Shown here: in pieces, positions 25,957-34,084 of the stretch
How the letters are laid out: every line of letters begins with the position of its first letter
Numbering within the stretch: the first letter of the stretch is position 1
Assembly: GCA_017306865.1 (NCBI GenBank)
Contig: JAFKHH010000022.1
Coordinates: forward strand, 62,001-126,000
Direction: 5' to 3'
Length of the DNA stretch: 64,000 bases
From: Filimonas sp.
GTDB taxonomy: Bacteria > Bacteroidota > Bacteroidia > Chitinophagales > Chitinophagaceae
Notes under the pieces: model-generated
The model's input: only the letters and a program-made list of their open reading frames with translations
Told to the model about the DNA's origin: nothing
The model's database searches: none
Made by a program: the position numbers and the translations under genes

Positions 25957-25964
25957 TATCTTTG
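25957..25964 (+). promoter_or_regulatory. -7 promoter box of the OsmC-family gene
   Basis: TATCTTTG followed by CGACC, 18 nt before the ATG; matches TAnnTTTG. No clear -33 TTTG at 19-21 nt. Upstream of it are AACAATTTAACC-type tracts (25910-25950). Confidence 0.5.
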
Positions 25965-25981
25965 CGACCTAAATTATTTAT

Positions 25982-26419
25982 ATGGCACTAATGGAAGTCG
26001 TACGCACAAGTGGTGATTACGGATTTACTGCCACTGATGCAAAAGGTCATAGTTTAAAGATAGATATACCAGAAGACCAGGGAGGCAATGGAGATGGCTT
26101 ACGTCCGATGCAACTGCTGCTGGCAGGCTTAGGTGGTTGTAGTGGCGTTGATATTGTAAGTATTCTGAAAAAGCAAAAACAAGAGCTGAAAAACTTAGCG
26201 ATAAAGATCGACGGTGAAAGAGAGCATGGTAAAGAGCCTTCTGTATGGGCAAGGCTGGAGATCATATTTGAAATAGAAGGTGATGTGGAAGATGCAAAAG
26301 CTTTTCGCGCAGTAGATCTTTCTATGAATAAATATTGCTCAGTAGGAGAGACCCTTCGCCGTGCAGGCGCACTGTTTCACTGGAAGGTGAAGGTGAATGG
26401 AAGGGAAGTGAATGGATAA
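25982..26419 (+). CDS. OsmC/Ohr-family peroxiredoxin-like protein
   Basis: A 145-residue OsmC-like protein. The two redox-active cysteines are in GGCSGVDIVS and KYCSVGETL, both in their usual sequence surroundings. The N-terminal SLKIDIPEDQGGNGDGLRPMQLLL block is typical (cited in part: DGLRPMQLLLAGLGGCSG). Members reduce organic hydroperoxides or bind small thiols in the cytoplasm. It lies between the sulfur TonB receptor and a metZ-like gene, so a role in thiol or persulfide chemistry is possible but only inferred. Confidence 0.88.
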   Translation: MALMEVVRTSGDYGFTATDAKGHSLKIDIPEDQGGNGDGLRPMQLLLAGLGGCSGVDIVSILKKQKQELKNLAIKIDGEREHGKEPSVWARLEIIFEIEGDVEDAKAFRAVDLSMNKYCSVGETLRRAGALFHWKVKVNGREVNG

Positions 26420-26420
26420 A

Positions 26421-26546
26421 ACAATGTACGATGTTAGATGTACGATATAAGTACGAAATACAAAGTACGAAGTACGTTTTACCCTGGTGTTTCTTTCAGA
26501 CTTAGTGCCTTGGTGGCAAATTTCAAATTTCAAATCTCAAATTATA
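26421..26546 (+). repeat. Stacked dispersed repeats in the metZ-like leader
   Basis: TACGATGTTAGATGTACGAT, then AAATACAAAGTACGAAGTAC, then CTTAGTGCCTTGGTGGCAAA, then TTTCAAATTTCAAATCTCAA ending 6 nt before the ATG. Four families lie back to back. Confidence 0.65.
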
Positions 26547-27722
26547 ATGTCTAACAACTATCATCCAAATACAAAAGCTGTGCGCATACAGACGGAGCGT
26601 ACGGGACAAATGGAACACAGCACGCCACTTTACCTGACATCAAGTTTTACTTTTGGTAGTGCGGACGATATGCGCGGTGCATTCGCAGAAGAAAACGACG
26701 ACAATATTTATACACGCTTCAGCAACCCGACTGTACAGGAGTTTATTGATAAAATATGTGCGCTGGAAGGTGCGGAAGACGGTTTTGCATTTGCAAGCGG
26801 TATGAGTGCTGTATTTGGATCATTTATGACTTTCCTTAGTACAGGTGATCATATTTTAAGCTGTGCATCTGTATTTGGTTCTACACACACAATTCTCACA
26901 AAGTACCTGCCTAAATGGGGTATTGACCATACATATGTTGACGTAAACGATGTAGCATCATGGGAACAGCATATTAAGCCTAATACCAAAATGATCTACC
27001 TGGAAACGCCAACCAATCCGGGTTTGGATATAGTAGACCTGGAGGCGGTAGGTAAGCTGGCTAAAAAGCACAACATTATCCTGAACGTAGACAACTGTTT
27101 TGCAACACCTGTATTGCAGCGCCCGATAGAGTTTGGTGCTGACCTGGTATTGCACTCTGCTACTAAATGGATAGATGGGCAGGGTCGCGTATTGGGCGGT
27201 GTGGTTGTTGGTAAAAAAGAACTGATCCGCGAATTGTATCTTTTCTGTCGTAATACGGGGCCGTCTATGTCTCCGTTCAATGCATGGGTATTGAGCAAGA
27301 GTTTGGAAACGCTGGATGTGCGTATTCAACGCCATTGCGATAATGCGGAAGCGCTTGCCAACAGGTTGGAGGGCAATGCTAATATTAACTGGATCAAATA
27401 TCCTTTCCATAAATCTCACCCGGCATACGATATTGCTAAAAAACAAATGAGCCGTGGTGGTGGTTTGCTTACATTTGAGCTGAAAGGCGGATTGGAAGCA
27501 GGCCGTAAATTTCTGGATGCGTTACAACTATTGTCTATGACGTCTAATTTGGGCGATAGCAGAAGTATTGCTTCTCATCCGGCGTCTACTACACACTCTA
27601 AATTGAGTGTGGAAGAGCAGGCTGCTGTAGGCATTACGCCGGGCCTGATCCGTATATCGGTAGGTTTGGAATACATTGATGATATTGCAAATGATATTTT
27701 GCAGGCGCTTGACAAGGTGTAA
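26547..27722 (+). CDS. metZ: O-succinylhomoserine sulfhydrylase / MetZ-like PLP enzyme
   Basis: A 391-residue PLP enzyme of the Cys/Met family. PLP lysine K207 lies in VLHSATKWIDGQGRVLGG; the WIDGQGR variant following the lysine is characteristic of MetZ-type O-succinylhomoserine sulfhydrylases rather than MetB (YLGGHSD) or MetY (WIGGHGT). YTRFSNPTVQEF is the clamp motif and SASGMSAV-like FASGMSAVFGSF the PLP-binding loop. The true start is the ATG at 26547; the longer frame from 26487 begins inside repeats. It is the third such paralog in the window, outside the riboswitch operon. The acyl group used (acetyl or succinyl) is uncertain. Confidence 0.88.
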   Translation: MSNNYHPNTKAVRIQTERTGQMEHSTPLYLTSSFTFGSADDMRGAFAEENDDNIYTRFSNPTVQEFIDKICALEGAEDGFAFASGMSAVFGSFMTFLSTGDHILSCASVFGSTHTILTKYLPKWGIDHTYVDVNDVASWEQHIKPNTKMIYLETPTNPGLDIVDLEAVGKLAKKHNIILNVDNCFATPVLQRPIEFGADLVLHSATKWIDGQGRVLGGVVVGKKELIRELYLFCRNTGPSMSPFNAWVLSKSLETLDVRIQRHCDNAEALANRLEGNANINWIKYPFHKSHPAYDIAKKQMSRGGGLLTFELKGGLEAGRKFLDALQLLSMTSNLGDSRSIASHPASTTHSKLSVEEQAAVGITPGLIRISVGLEYIDDIANDILQALDKV

Positions 27723-27829
27723 ATAAAGCATGAGGAATAAGGTTTAAGGTGAAGAAAGCCAATACTTTCATATCTTGAACTTTACATCTCACACTATAAA
27801 CCTTAAACCATAAACCTCACATTTATACA

Positions 27830-28330
27830 ATGGAACGAGTAGAAGGACAACAAATAACGATCGACGGAGTTGGCGAGTTCTTTTTAACTAAAGGACCCGA
27901 TAGCATTTTACTATGGCAAACAGAGTTAAGTCAGCCTGTAGTTTATGCTGAAGATCCTGTAGTGGTAAATATTTTACTGGAAGGAAATGACAAGCTTGAA
28001 GATGTCAACTTTCCACTTGTTCAACAAGTCGTTTCATCGTTGGATGATTTTCTTCTTAAAGGGGTTTCTTTCCTGCGGGAAAAATTGCAGAGCGAGCCTG
28101 ATTTCTTTGAACTGGACGAAACGGAAGCGCAATCTTTTCTGGAAGAGCCAATTGAAACGTTTCCATTGTACGGCCCAGGCTTGACATTTTACACAGGCGG
28201 GAATTGGTTCATTCAATTCGCCGAAGGCGATTTGCCTATCTGCGATCCTTACGGCATCATCATTGCTTTTAAAGGCGAAGAGCCGGTGGAAGTGGAAAAC
28301 CTGGCAGACAGTGATGAATTTGAAGATTAG
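27830..28330 (+). CDS. Hypothetical acidic protein
   Basis: I do not recognise this 166-residue protein. It has no signal peptide or membrane segment, is strongly acidic (ending DSDEFED) and appears to be an alpha/beta domain. Notable phrases are GVGEFFLTKGPDSILLWQ, FPLYGPGLTFYTGGNWFIQF and GIIIAFKGEEP. Its leader carries a TTTAAGGTGAAGAAAG / CTTAAACCATAAACC inverted pair. It is likely cytoplasmic and may be lineage-specific. No function is proposed. Confidence 0.7.
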   Translation: MERVEGQQITIDGVGEFFLTKGPDSILLWQTELSQPVVYAEDPVVVNILLEGNDKLEDVNFPLVQQVVSSLDDFLLKGVSFLREKLQSEPDFFELDETEAQSFLEEPIETFPLYGPGLTFYTGGNWFIQFAEGDLPICDPYGIIIAFKGEEPVEVENLADSDEFED

Positions 28331-28440
28331 TGAACTTGAAAATTTGAGAATGCCTGAGCGATTAGTTATAGGCGATTCGGTTTCAAATTTGCACATCTTC
28401 AAATTTTCAAAATTATTATCTTTAATTAAAACCATTTCCC
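28331..28440. repeat. AAATTTTCAA-family inverted repeat
   Basis: TTGAAAATTTGAGAATG (28335-28351) pairs with CATCTTCAAATTTTCAA (28396-28412), 15 of 17 positions complementary. Confidence 0.6.
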
Positions 28441-28605
28441 ATGTCACTATTAAATGCAGGTAAAAACAACAATAAAGACAAGAAAAAAGGCGGTCAACCA
28501 ATAAATAAACCAGGAGGTTTTGCTGCACCACAAGGTGGTAAAGGCAATACGAAATCTGCTGCCAAGAATACAAGAGTAACTGGCAGAGCGCAGAGGGGAT
28601 CGTAA
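28441..28605 (+). CDS. Small basic hypothetical protein (54 aa)
   Basis: ATG to TAA encodes 54 residues: MSLLNAGKNNNKDKKKGG, a Pro/Gly/Gln-rich middle (PINKPGGFAAPQGG) and a basic tail TRVTGRAQRGS. It is highly basic and probably disordered, with the composition of a small nucleic-acid-binding or ribosome-associated protein. The coding frame is supported by its position right after an inverted-repeat leader and before the terminator region. I recall similar short MSLLNAGKNN-type proteins in Bacteroidota but cannot name a family. Function unknown. Confidence 0.6.
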   Translation: MSLLNAGKNNNKDKKKGGQPINKPGGFAAPQGGKGNTKSAAKNTRVTGRAQRGS

Positions 28606-28798
28606 GATTCGAAATTTTAAATTTGAGATTTGAAATTGTGATAAGATAAAAAGCCTGACAGGTCTTTAAGACCCGTCAGGTTTAGGTGAGTAAAGTTTAT
28701 ACAGATGAAGAGTGCGACGCAACGAAAGTTATATAGCAATTCTGTTATCTCGGTTCATATGCTAATCTCAAATATTAAATTTCAAATCTCAAATCATA
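28606..28798. repeat. CCTGACAGG palindrome flanked by AAATTTCAAATCTC tracts
   Basis: CCTGACAGGTCTTT/AAGACCCGTCAGG at 28654-28680 (one mismatch), with an AAATTTGAGATTTGAAATT tract before it and its inverse AAATTTCAAATCTCAAAT after it (28775-28795). Confidence 0.65.
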
Positions 28799-28800
28799 AG

Positions 28801-28831
28801 AAAAGCCGTTCAAAATTTTTGAACGGCTTTT
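28801..28831. terminator. Bidirectional terminator between convergent genes
   Basis: AAAAGCCGTTCAAAA and TTTTGAACGGCTTTT, 15 perfect pairs around one T, with T or A runs on both sides. Serves the small basic gene and the OmpA gene. Confidence 0.9.
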
Positions 28832-28881
28832 CTATTATCTATGATTAACAATTTAACCATGTAACAATATAAGAATGTCTT

Positions 28882-29553
28882 CTACTGCGCAGCTTCTTTC
28901 TGTGCATCTTTCTTCATCTTATCATTGGCAGTGATCAGGAATTCTACACGTCTGTTTTGCGCGCGTCCTTCTGGCGTGCTGTTCGGATATTTCGGAAAGT
29001 TCTTACCAAAGCCTTTTGTAGTTACCCTTGCAGATGCAATGCCGTTTGTAAATAAATAACCTGCAACCGCACCAGCTCTTTTTTCAGACAAAGTCTGGTT
29101 GTACTCCGCTGTACCTGTGCTATCAGTATGTCCATCTACTTCCAGGTTGGTATCCGGGTACTTGTTCAGGATAGTGATCAGGCTGTTCAGGTTTTGTTTA
29201 GCGCCATCATTCAGGTCAAACTTGTTTAACTGGAACAATACGGCACTGTTGAACTCAACTACGATACCCTCTTCCACACGTTCTACTTTTGCATCAGGCA
29301 CCTGTGTTTTAATTTCCTCAGCCTGCTTGTCCATTTTGTGACCGATTACTGCGCCTGCACCACCACCTACTGCTGCACCTATAATGGCACCGAGGGCAGT
29401 ATTACCAGCTATTTTACCTACAATAGCGCCTGCGGCTGCACCACCGGCTGTACCATAGGCTGCGCCTTTTTGAGAATTATTCCATGTCTTACATGAGCTA
29501 AAAGCTATGGCTAATGCTGCGAAACCAATGAAACTTAATCTGAGGGTTTTCAT
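28882..29553 (-). CDS. OmpA-family lipoprotein with glycine-zipper segment
   Basis: The start at 29553 gives MKTLRLSFIGFAALAIAFSSC, a lipoprotein signal with lipobox Cys21. A glycine-zipper stretch follows (AAYGTAGGAAAGAIVGKIAG and GAIIGAAVGGGAGAVIG), then an OmpA C-terminal peptidoglycan-binding domain (about 100-215) with VDGHTDSTGTAEYNQTLSEK (partly), RAGAVAGYL and GRAQNRRVEF. It anchors the outer membrane to peptidoglycan. Codons upstream of this start (MAITFFKINI) add no signal. Ten-residue Lys-rich tail. Monocistronic. Confidence 0.92.
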   Translation of the reverse strand: MKTLRLSFIGFAALAIAFSSCKTWNNSQKGAAYGTAGGAAAGAIVGKIAGNTALGAIIGAAVGGGAGAVIGHKMDKQAEEIKTQVPDAKVERVEEGIVVEFNSAVLFQLNKFDLNDGAKQNLNSLITILNKYPDTNLEVDGHTDSTGTAEYNQTLSEKRAGAVAGYLFTNGIASARVTTKGFGKNFPKYPNSTPEGRAQNRRVEFLITANDKMKKDAQKEAAQ

Positions 29554-29712
29554 AATGTTTATTTTAAAAAATGTGATTGCCAATTATTATGCCATTTTCT
29601 ATAAACGGCACTATAACTATTTAAAAATCAAAGGTAAGAGAGAATGGTTTGTATTTTGTAAATTATCAACTTTTATCATCACTCTTTGTTCTACCTTCGA
29701 ATATTGAAAGTT

Positions 29713-32586
29713 ATGGCCAAGGCAAAAAAAGAAATCCTGGTACCACAGGAAAATATAACAGAAGAATCGATAGAAGTGTTTGGTGCAAAGGAACATAATT
29801 TGAAAAACATTGATATCAGGATTCCCAAAAATAAGTTAGTCGTTTTTACAGGAGTTAGTGGAAGTGGTAAATCCTCACTCGCATTCGATACTATTTATAA
29901 TGAAGGGCAGCGCAGGTATATGGAGAGTTTCAGCGCTTATGCCCGCCAGTTTATTGGCGATATGGAGCGGCCTGATGTAGACAAGATACTTGGTCTTAGT
30001 CCGGTTATTTCCATTGAGCAGAAAACGACAAATAAAAACCCCCGTTCTACAGTAGGCACTATTACAGAGTTGTACGACTTTATGCGTTTGCTTTATGCGC
30101 GCATAGGTGAAGCATATAGTTACAACACTGGTAAGAAAATGGTGAAGTTTAGTGAGGAAGAAATAGTACAGGATATTTATACCAAGTACAAGAATAAAAA
30201 GATCACTCTGCTGGCGCCGTTGGTTCGTGGACGTAAAGGCCACTACCGGGAGTTGTTTGAAGATATACGTAAGAAAGGATTTTTAAAAGTGCGTGTAGAT
30301 GGGGAGGTGCAGGACATTACGCCGCGCATGCAGTTGGACCGCTATAAGATACACGATATAGAAGTAGTGATAGACCGCCTGCAGGTAACGCCTGATATGA
30401 AGGTGCGCATAAGCCAGAGCGTGCAGCAGACACTGAAGATGGGTAAAGACCTGATGTTCCTGCTGGTGAATGAAGGCGGTAATGTAGTGCAGTATTCAAA
30501 GCAACTGATGTGCGCGGATACAGGTATTAGCTATGAAGAACCTTCACCAAATAGTTTTTCGTTCAACTCACCTTATGGTGCATGCCCTACGTGTAAAGGT
30601 TTAGGTGTTGTGTACACGGTGAGCATGGACGCAATATTGCCCGATAAATCGCTAAGCATTAAAGATGGCGGTATTGCCCCATTAGGCGAAGAGCGTGAAG
30701 CCTACATGTTTAAAAGTGTGCAGCAGGTTGCAAAGAAAAACAAGATCAATCTTGACAAGCCTATCAAAGACCTGTCTGAGCGTGCAATGAACATCTTGCT
30801 CTATGGCAATGAGGCTGGTGAGACGGAAGATATTGTAGAATACGATACTGCTACTGAGGCGCAGCCGTATGAAGGCGAGTATGAAGGTGTAATACCTATG
30901 TTGCGCAGATGGTTTGCAGGTGGTAACAGTAGCGATAGTGTGCGTGAGTGGGTAGAGCAGTTTATGGAACTGAAAACCTGCCCTACCTGCGATGGTGCAA
31001 GGCTAAGAAAAGAAAGCCTTTGGTTTAAAATAGATAAAAAGAATATCTCTGAGATAAGTGAGCTGAACCTGGATAAACTCATGCTGTGGTTTAACGGCAT
31101 AGAGAAAAGACTGAGTGATAAACAAAACGCGATAGCAAAAGATATTCTGAAAGAAATACGTGAGCGTCTGCAATTCCTCTTAGATGTGGGATTGACTTAC
31201 CTCACGGTTAACCGTCCTTCGAGAACGCTGAGCGGCGGTGAATCACAACGTATCCGTTTGGCTACGCAGATCGGTTCTCAACTGCAAGGTATCACCTATA
31301 TACTGGATGAACCTTCTATCGGGTTGCACCAGCGGGATAACCATCGCCTGATAGAAGCGTTGCGTAACCTGCGTAATATAGGCAACAGCGTACTGGTGGT
31401 GGAGCATGATAAAGACATTATGATGGCGGCTGATCACCTGGTGGATATTGGCCCCCGTGCAGGTAAGTATGGCGGACAGATCGTAGCCGCGGGTACACCA
31501 CAGGACGTATTGAAATCTGACTCCGATACAGCGCTATACCTGAATGGAAAAAAAGAAATAGCTGTACCAAAAGAACGAAGAGAGGGCAATGGTAAATTTC
31601 TTGAACTGATAGGAGCGAAGGGGAACAACCTGAAAAATGTATCAGTCAAACTTCCTTTAGGCAAACTTATACTGGTAACAGGTGTGAGCGGTAGTGGTAA
31701 GAGTACGCTGATCAACGAAACATTATACCCAATCCTTTCTAAACATTGCTACAACAGCCGTATGACGCCGCTGGAGTATAAGAGTGTAAAGGGGCTGGAT
31801 AATATAGATAAGGTAATAGAGATAGATCAGTCACCAATTGGGCGTACGCCAAGAAGTAATCCTGCTACGTATTGTGGCTTCTTTACAGAGATACGCCAGT
31901 TGTTTGCTGCAGTGCCGGAAGCTAAGATACGTGGTTACAACGCGGGGCGCTTCTCCTTCAATGTGAAGGGAGGACGTTGTGATGTATGTGAAGGTGGTGG
32001 TATGCGCGTGATAGAAATGAACTTCTTGCCGGATGTGTATGTGCATTGTGAAAAATGTAATGGCAAGCGATACAATAGGGAAACACTGGAAATACGTTAT
32101 AAAGGAAAATCTATCAGTGATGTGTTGGAGATGACGGTAGATGAAGCATGTGAATTTTTCCAGCAAGTGCCATATCTCTATCGCAAGATCAAAGTGTTGC
32201 AGGATGTTGGTTTAGGATATATCACGCTAGGTCAGTCTGCAGTTACATTGAGTGGTGGCGAAGCACAACGTGTGAAGCTGGCTACAGAACTGGCGAAGAA
32301 AGATACAGGCAAAACATTTTATATACTGGATGAGCCTACTACGGGTTTACACTTCCAGGATATACATCATCTGCTGGATGTGCTGAACAAGCTGGTAGAT
32401 CGTGGCAATACAGTCTTAGTGATTGAACACAACCTGGATGTGATAAAAGTAGCGGATCATGTAATAGACATCGGCCCTGAAGGTGGAGACGGAGGAGGTG
32501 AAGTATTGTTTGAGGGCACACCGGAAGAAATGATCAAAAACAAACGTAGCCATACCGCGAAGTTTTTAAAAGAGGAACTGAAGTAG
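29713..32586 (+). CDS. uvrA: Excinuclease ABC subunit A
   Basis: DNA damage-recognition ATPase of nucleotide excision repair. 957 residues with two ABC modules: Walker A GVSGSGKSS (47-55) and GVSGSGKST, signatures LSGGESQRIRLA and LSGGEAQRVKLA, and Walker B YILDEPSIGLHQRD and YILDEPTTGLHFQD. Zinc-finger cysteines are CDVC/CEKC in the second module (complete) and CADT/CPTC in the first, where one Cys of the first pair is Thr; I recall this as usual in Bacteroidota UvrA. Start ATG at 29713 (MAKAKKEILV). A TACCTTCG box lies 14-21 nt upstream. It stands alone. Confidence 0.97.
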   Translation: MAKAKKEILVPQENITEESIEVFGAKEHNLKNIDIRIPKNKLVVFTGVSGSGKSSLAFDTIYNEGQRRYMESFSAYARQFIGDMERPDVDKILGLSPVISIEQKTTNKNPRSTVGTITELYDFMRLLYARIGEAYSYNTGKKMVKFSEEEIVQDIYTKYKNKKITLLAPLVRGRKGHYRELFEDIRKKGFLKVRVDGEVQDITPRMQLDRYKIHDIEVVIDRLQVTPDMKVRISQSVQQTLKMGKDLMFLLVNEGGNVVQYSKQLMCADTGISYEEPSPNSFSFNSPYGACPTCKGLGVVYTVSMDAILPDKSLSIKDGGIAPLGEEREAYMFKSVQQVAKKNKINLDKPIKDLSERAMNILLYGNEAGETEDIVEYDTATEAQPYEGEYEGVIPMLRRWFAGGNSSDSVREWVEQFMELKTCPTCDGARLRKESLWFKIDKKNISEISELNLDKLMLWFNGIEKRLSDKQNAIAKDILKEIRERLQFLLDVGLTYLTVNRPSRTLSGGESQRIRLATQIGSQLQGITYILDEPSIGLHQRDNHRLIEALRNLRNIGNSVLVVEHDKDIMMAADHLVDIGPRAGKYGGQIVAAGTPQDVLKSDSDTALYLNGKKEIAVPKERREGNGKFLELIGAKGNNLKNVSVKLPLGKLILVTGVSGSGKSTLINETLYPILSKHCYNSRMTPLEYKSVKGLDNIDKVIEIDQSPIGRTPRSNPATYCGFFTEIRQLFAAVPEAKIRGYNAGRFSFNVKGGRCDVCEGGGMRVIEMNFLPDVYVHCEKCNGKRYNRETLEIRYKGKSISDVLEMTVDEACEFFQQVPYLYRKIKVLQDVGLGYITLGQSAVTLSGGEAQRVKLATELAKKDTGKTFYILDEPTTGLHFQDIHHLLDVLNKLVDRGNTVLVIEHNLDVIKVADHVIDIGPEGGDGGGEVLFEGTPEEMIKNKRSHTAKFLKEELK

Positions 32587-32662
32587 GAATCGTGAGACGG
32601 GAATCGTCAATTCACGATTCTGCGTAACATTATTCACGATTATCGATTCACGCTTCACGAAA
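32587..32662. repeat. CACGATTCACG-family inverted repeat
   Basis: GAATCGTGA (32587-32595) and TCACGATTC (32612-32620) are perfect arms; a second set, ATTCACGATTATCGATTCAC, follows up to the next gene. Confidence 0.7.
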
Positions 32663-32668
32663 AATACC

Positions 32669-33172
32669 ATGGGACTATTAGATAACTTAAGTGGGATGCC
32701 CGATTGGGATGATGAGTTCATGAGTATGTACCAGGACAGCGAGAAAGAAGACTGGCAGCCTGATGCAACACATGAAGCCTGTAAGGCATTGTACCTGCAA
32801 TGGAGACAGGTCGTATTGCTGCTAAACGGCTTACTGGATTCTGTTACTACTACGGAAGATTCTTTTCCCATGGAAATACTGGAAAGCCAGAAGGAGATCG
32901 TATTGGTAGACGCGCATGAAGTGGCAGCTAAAATACGCAGCTCTGAAGCTGGTGGCATTTATATTCTTCGCATGGAGAATGCGGCCATCATTCGCAAGAA
33001 TGCACAATTCATCAAAACATCTATTGCAGGTATGCTTGCTGAAGAGGTGATAGAAGAACAACACGGTGAACTGGTGCGCGCAGAAATAGACAAGTTCCGC
33101 GAACTATTTAAACAATGGATAGCGACGTTTAAGAAAGATGAATTTGATGATGAGTGGGGATTGTTTGTGTGA
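32669..33172 (+). CDS. Conserved hypothetical protein
   Basis: A 167-residue soluble protein with no recognised domain. It starts MGLLDNLSGMPDWDDEF, is mostly helical and acidic, contains the phrase ILRMENAAIIRKNAQFIKTS and ends DEFDDEWGLFV. No signal peptide or membrane segment. It follows uvrA by 82 nt and precedes the glutamine cyclotransferase gene by 34 nt, so it may share a transcript with the latter. I cannot assign a function. Confidence 0.75.
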   Translation: MGLLDNLSGMPDWDDEFMSMYQDSEKEDWQPDATHEACKALYLQWRQVVLLLNGLLDSVTTTEDSFPMEILESQKEIVLVDAHEVAAKIRSSEAGGIYILRMENAAIIRKNAQFIKTSIAGMLAEEVIEEQHGELVRAEIDKFRELFKQWIATFKKDEFDDEWGLFV

Positions 33173-33206
33173 GGGTATAGTAAAATGGATCTACAATAAG
33201 TACCGC

Positions 33207-34001
33207 ATGAAATATTGGTTTTTCTTTTTTTCAATTATTATTTTATCCTGTAACAATTCATCAACCCCTGATTCTGCCAAAGTAGAGCCGGTAGCGATGA
33301 GCTATCTCAAATACAACATTCTCAAAACCTATCCGCACGATACTGCCTCATTTACGGAAGGCTTATTTCTGCATAATGATGTGCTATATGAAGGCACAGG
33401 CCTCGAAGGGAAAACGAATATCTACCAGCTAGACCTGCAAAGCGGAAAAGTCTTAAAGCACTATAAAGAGAAGGATGCCTCTATATTTGGAGAAGGTATT
33501 TCAATTGTTGGAAATGATTTATACCAATTGACGCTGGATAATAAAGTAGTCTATGTGTATGATGCGAAAACATTGGAAAGAAAAAGGCAGATGGTGTCAC
33601 CTCTAAAGCAAGGCTGGGGTATGACGACGGATGGCAAGCAACTTATAGCCGGCGATGGTAGTAGCAAAATATATTTTCTTGATCCTGTTGCATTAAAGAT
33701 TATCTCCTCTTTGAATGTATCTGACAATTACGGCTATGTAAGTAATATTAATGAGCTTGAATTAGTGGATGGTTACATTTATGCCAATATCTGGCAAACC
33801 AACTATATCGTCAAGATCAATGCAACAACAGGTAAGGTGGAGGCGAAACTGGACTTAGCTGGCATTTTGGATAAAGCCGGAATACCGCATGACCCATCTA
33901 AAATAGATGTACTGAATGGCATCGCTTACAATCCTGCCAATAAACATTTCTATGTAACTGGTAAGTATTGGCCTGCTATTATTGAGATTAACATTCAATA
34001 A
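33207..34001 (+). CDS. Glutaminyl-peptide cyclotransferase (bacterial QC), lipoprotein
   Basis: Converts N-terminal glutamine to pyroglutamate. The start at 33207 gives a lipoprotein signal MKYWFFFFSIIILSC with lipobox Cys15. The mature 250-residue part is a five-bladed beta-propeller of the glutamine cyclotransferase family: TYPHDTASFTEGLFLHNDVL, YEGTGLEGKTNIYQ, EGISIVGNDLYQLT, GWGMTTDGKQLIAGDGS, INELELVDGYIYANIWQTNY and LNGIAYNPANKHFYVTGKYW. The catalytic Glu lies in FTEG. It acts in the periplasm or at the outer membrane. Normal length; stop followed by a repeat-free leader. Confidence 0.93.
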   Translation: MKYWFFFFSIIILSCNNSSTPDSAKVEPVAMSYLKYNILKTYPHDTASFTEGLFLHNDVLYEGTGLEGKTNIYQLDLQSGKVLKHYKEKDASIFGEGISIVGNDLYQLTLDNKVVYVYDAKTLERKRQMVSPLKQGWGMTTDGKQLIAGDGSSKIYFLDPVALKIISSLNVSDNYGYVSNINELELVDGYIYANIWQTNYIVKINATTGKVEAKLDLAGILDKAGIPHDPSKIDVLNGIAYNPANKHFYVTGKYWPAIIEINIQ

Positions 34002-34084
34002 ACAGAAAGACTTATGCCTTTAACTTTTTAGCAACCATAGCATTATTATTTTGAGGTCACAAAATCAACCTTAAACATTTTGCC

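Noticed and set aside
25370-25981. tRNA or known structured RNA in the large gap before the OsmC gene
   Set aside because: No acceptor/T-loop motifs; hairpins are explained by the BIME-like element and a terminator.
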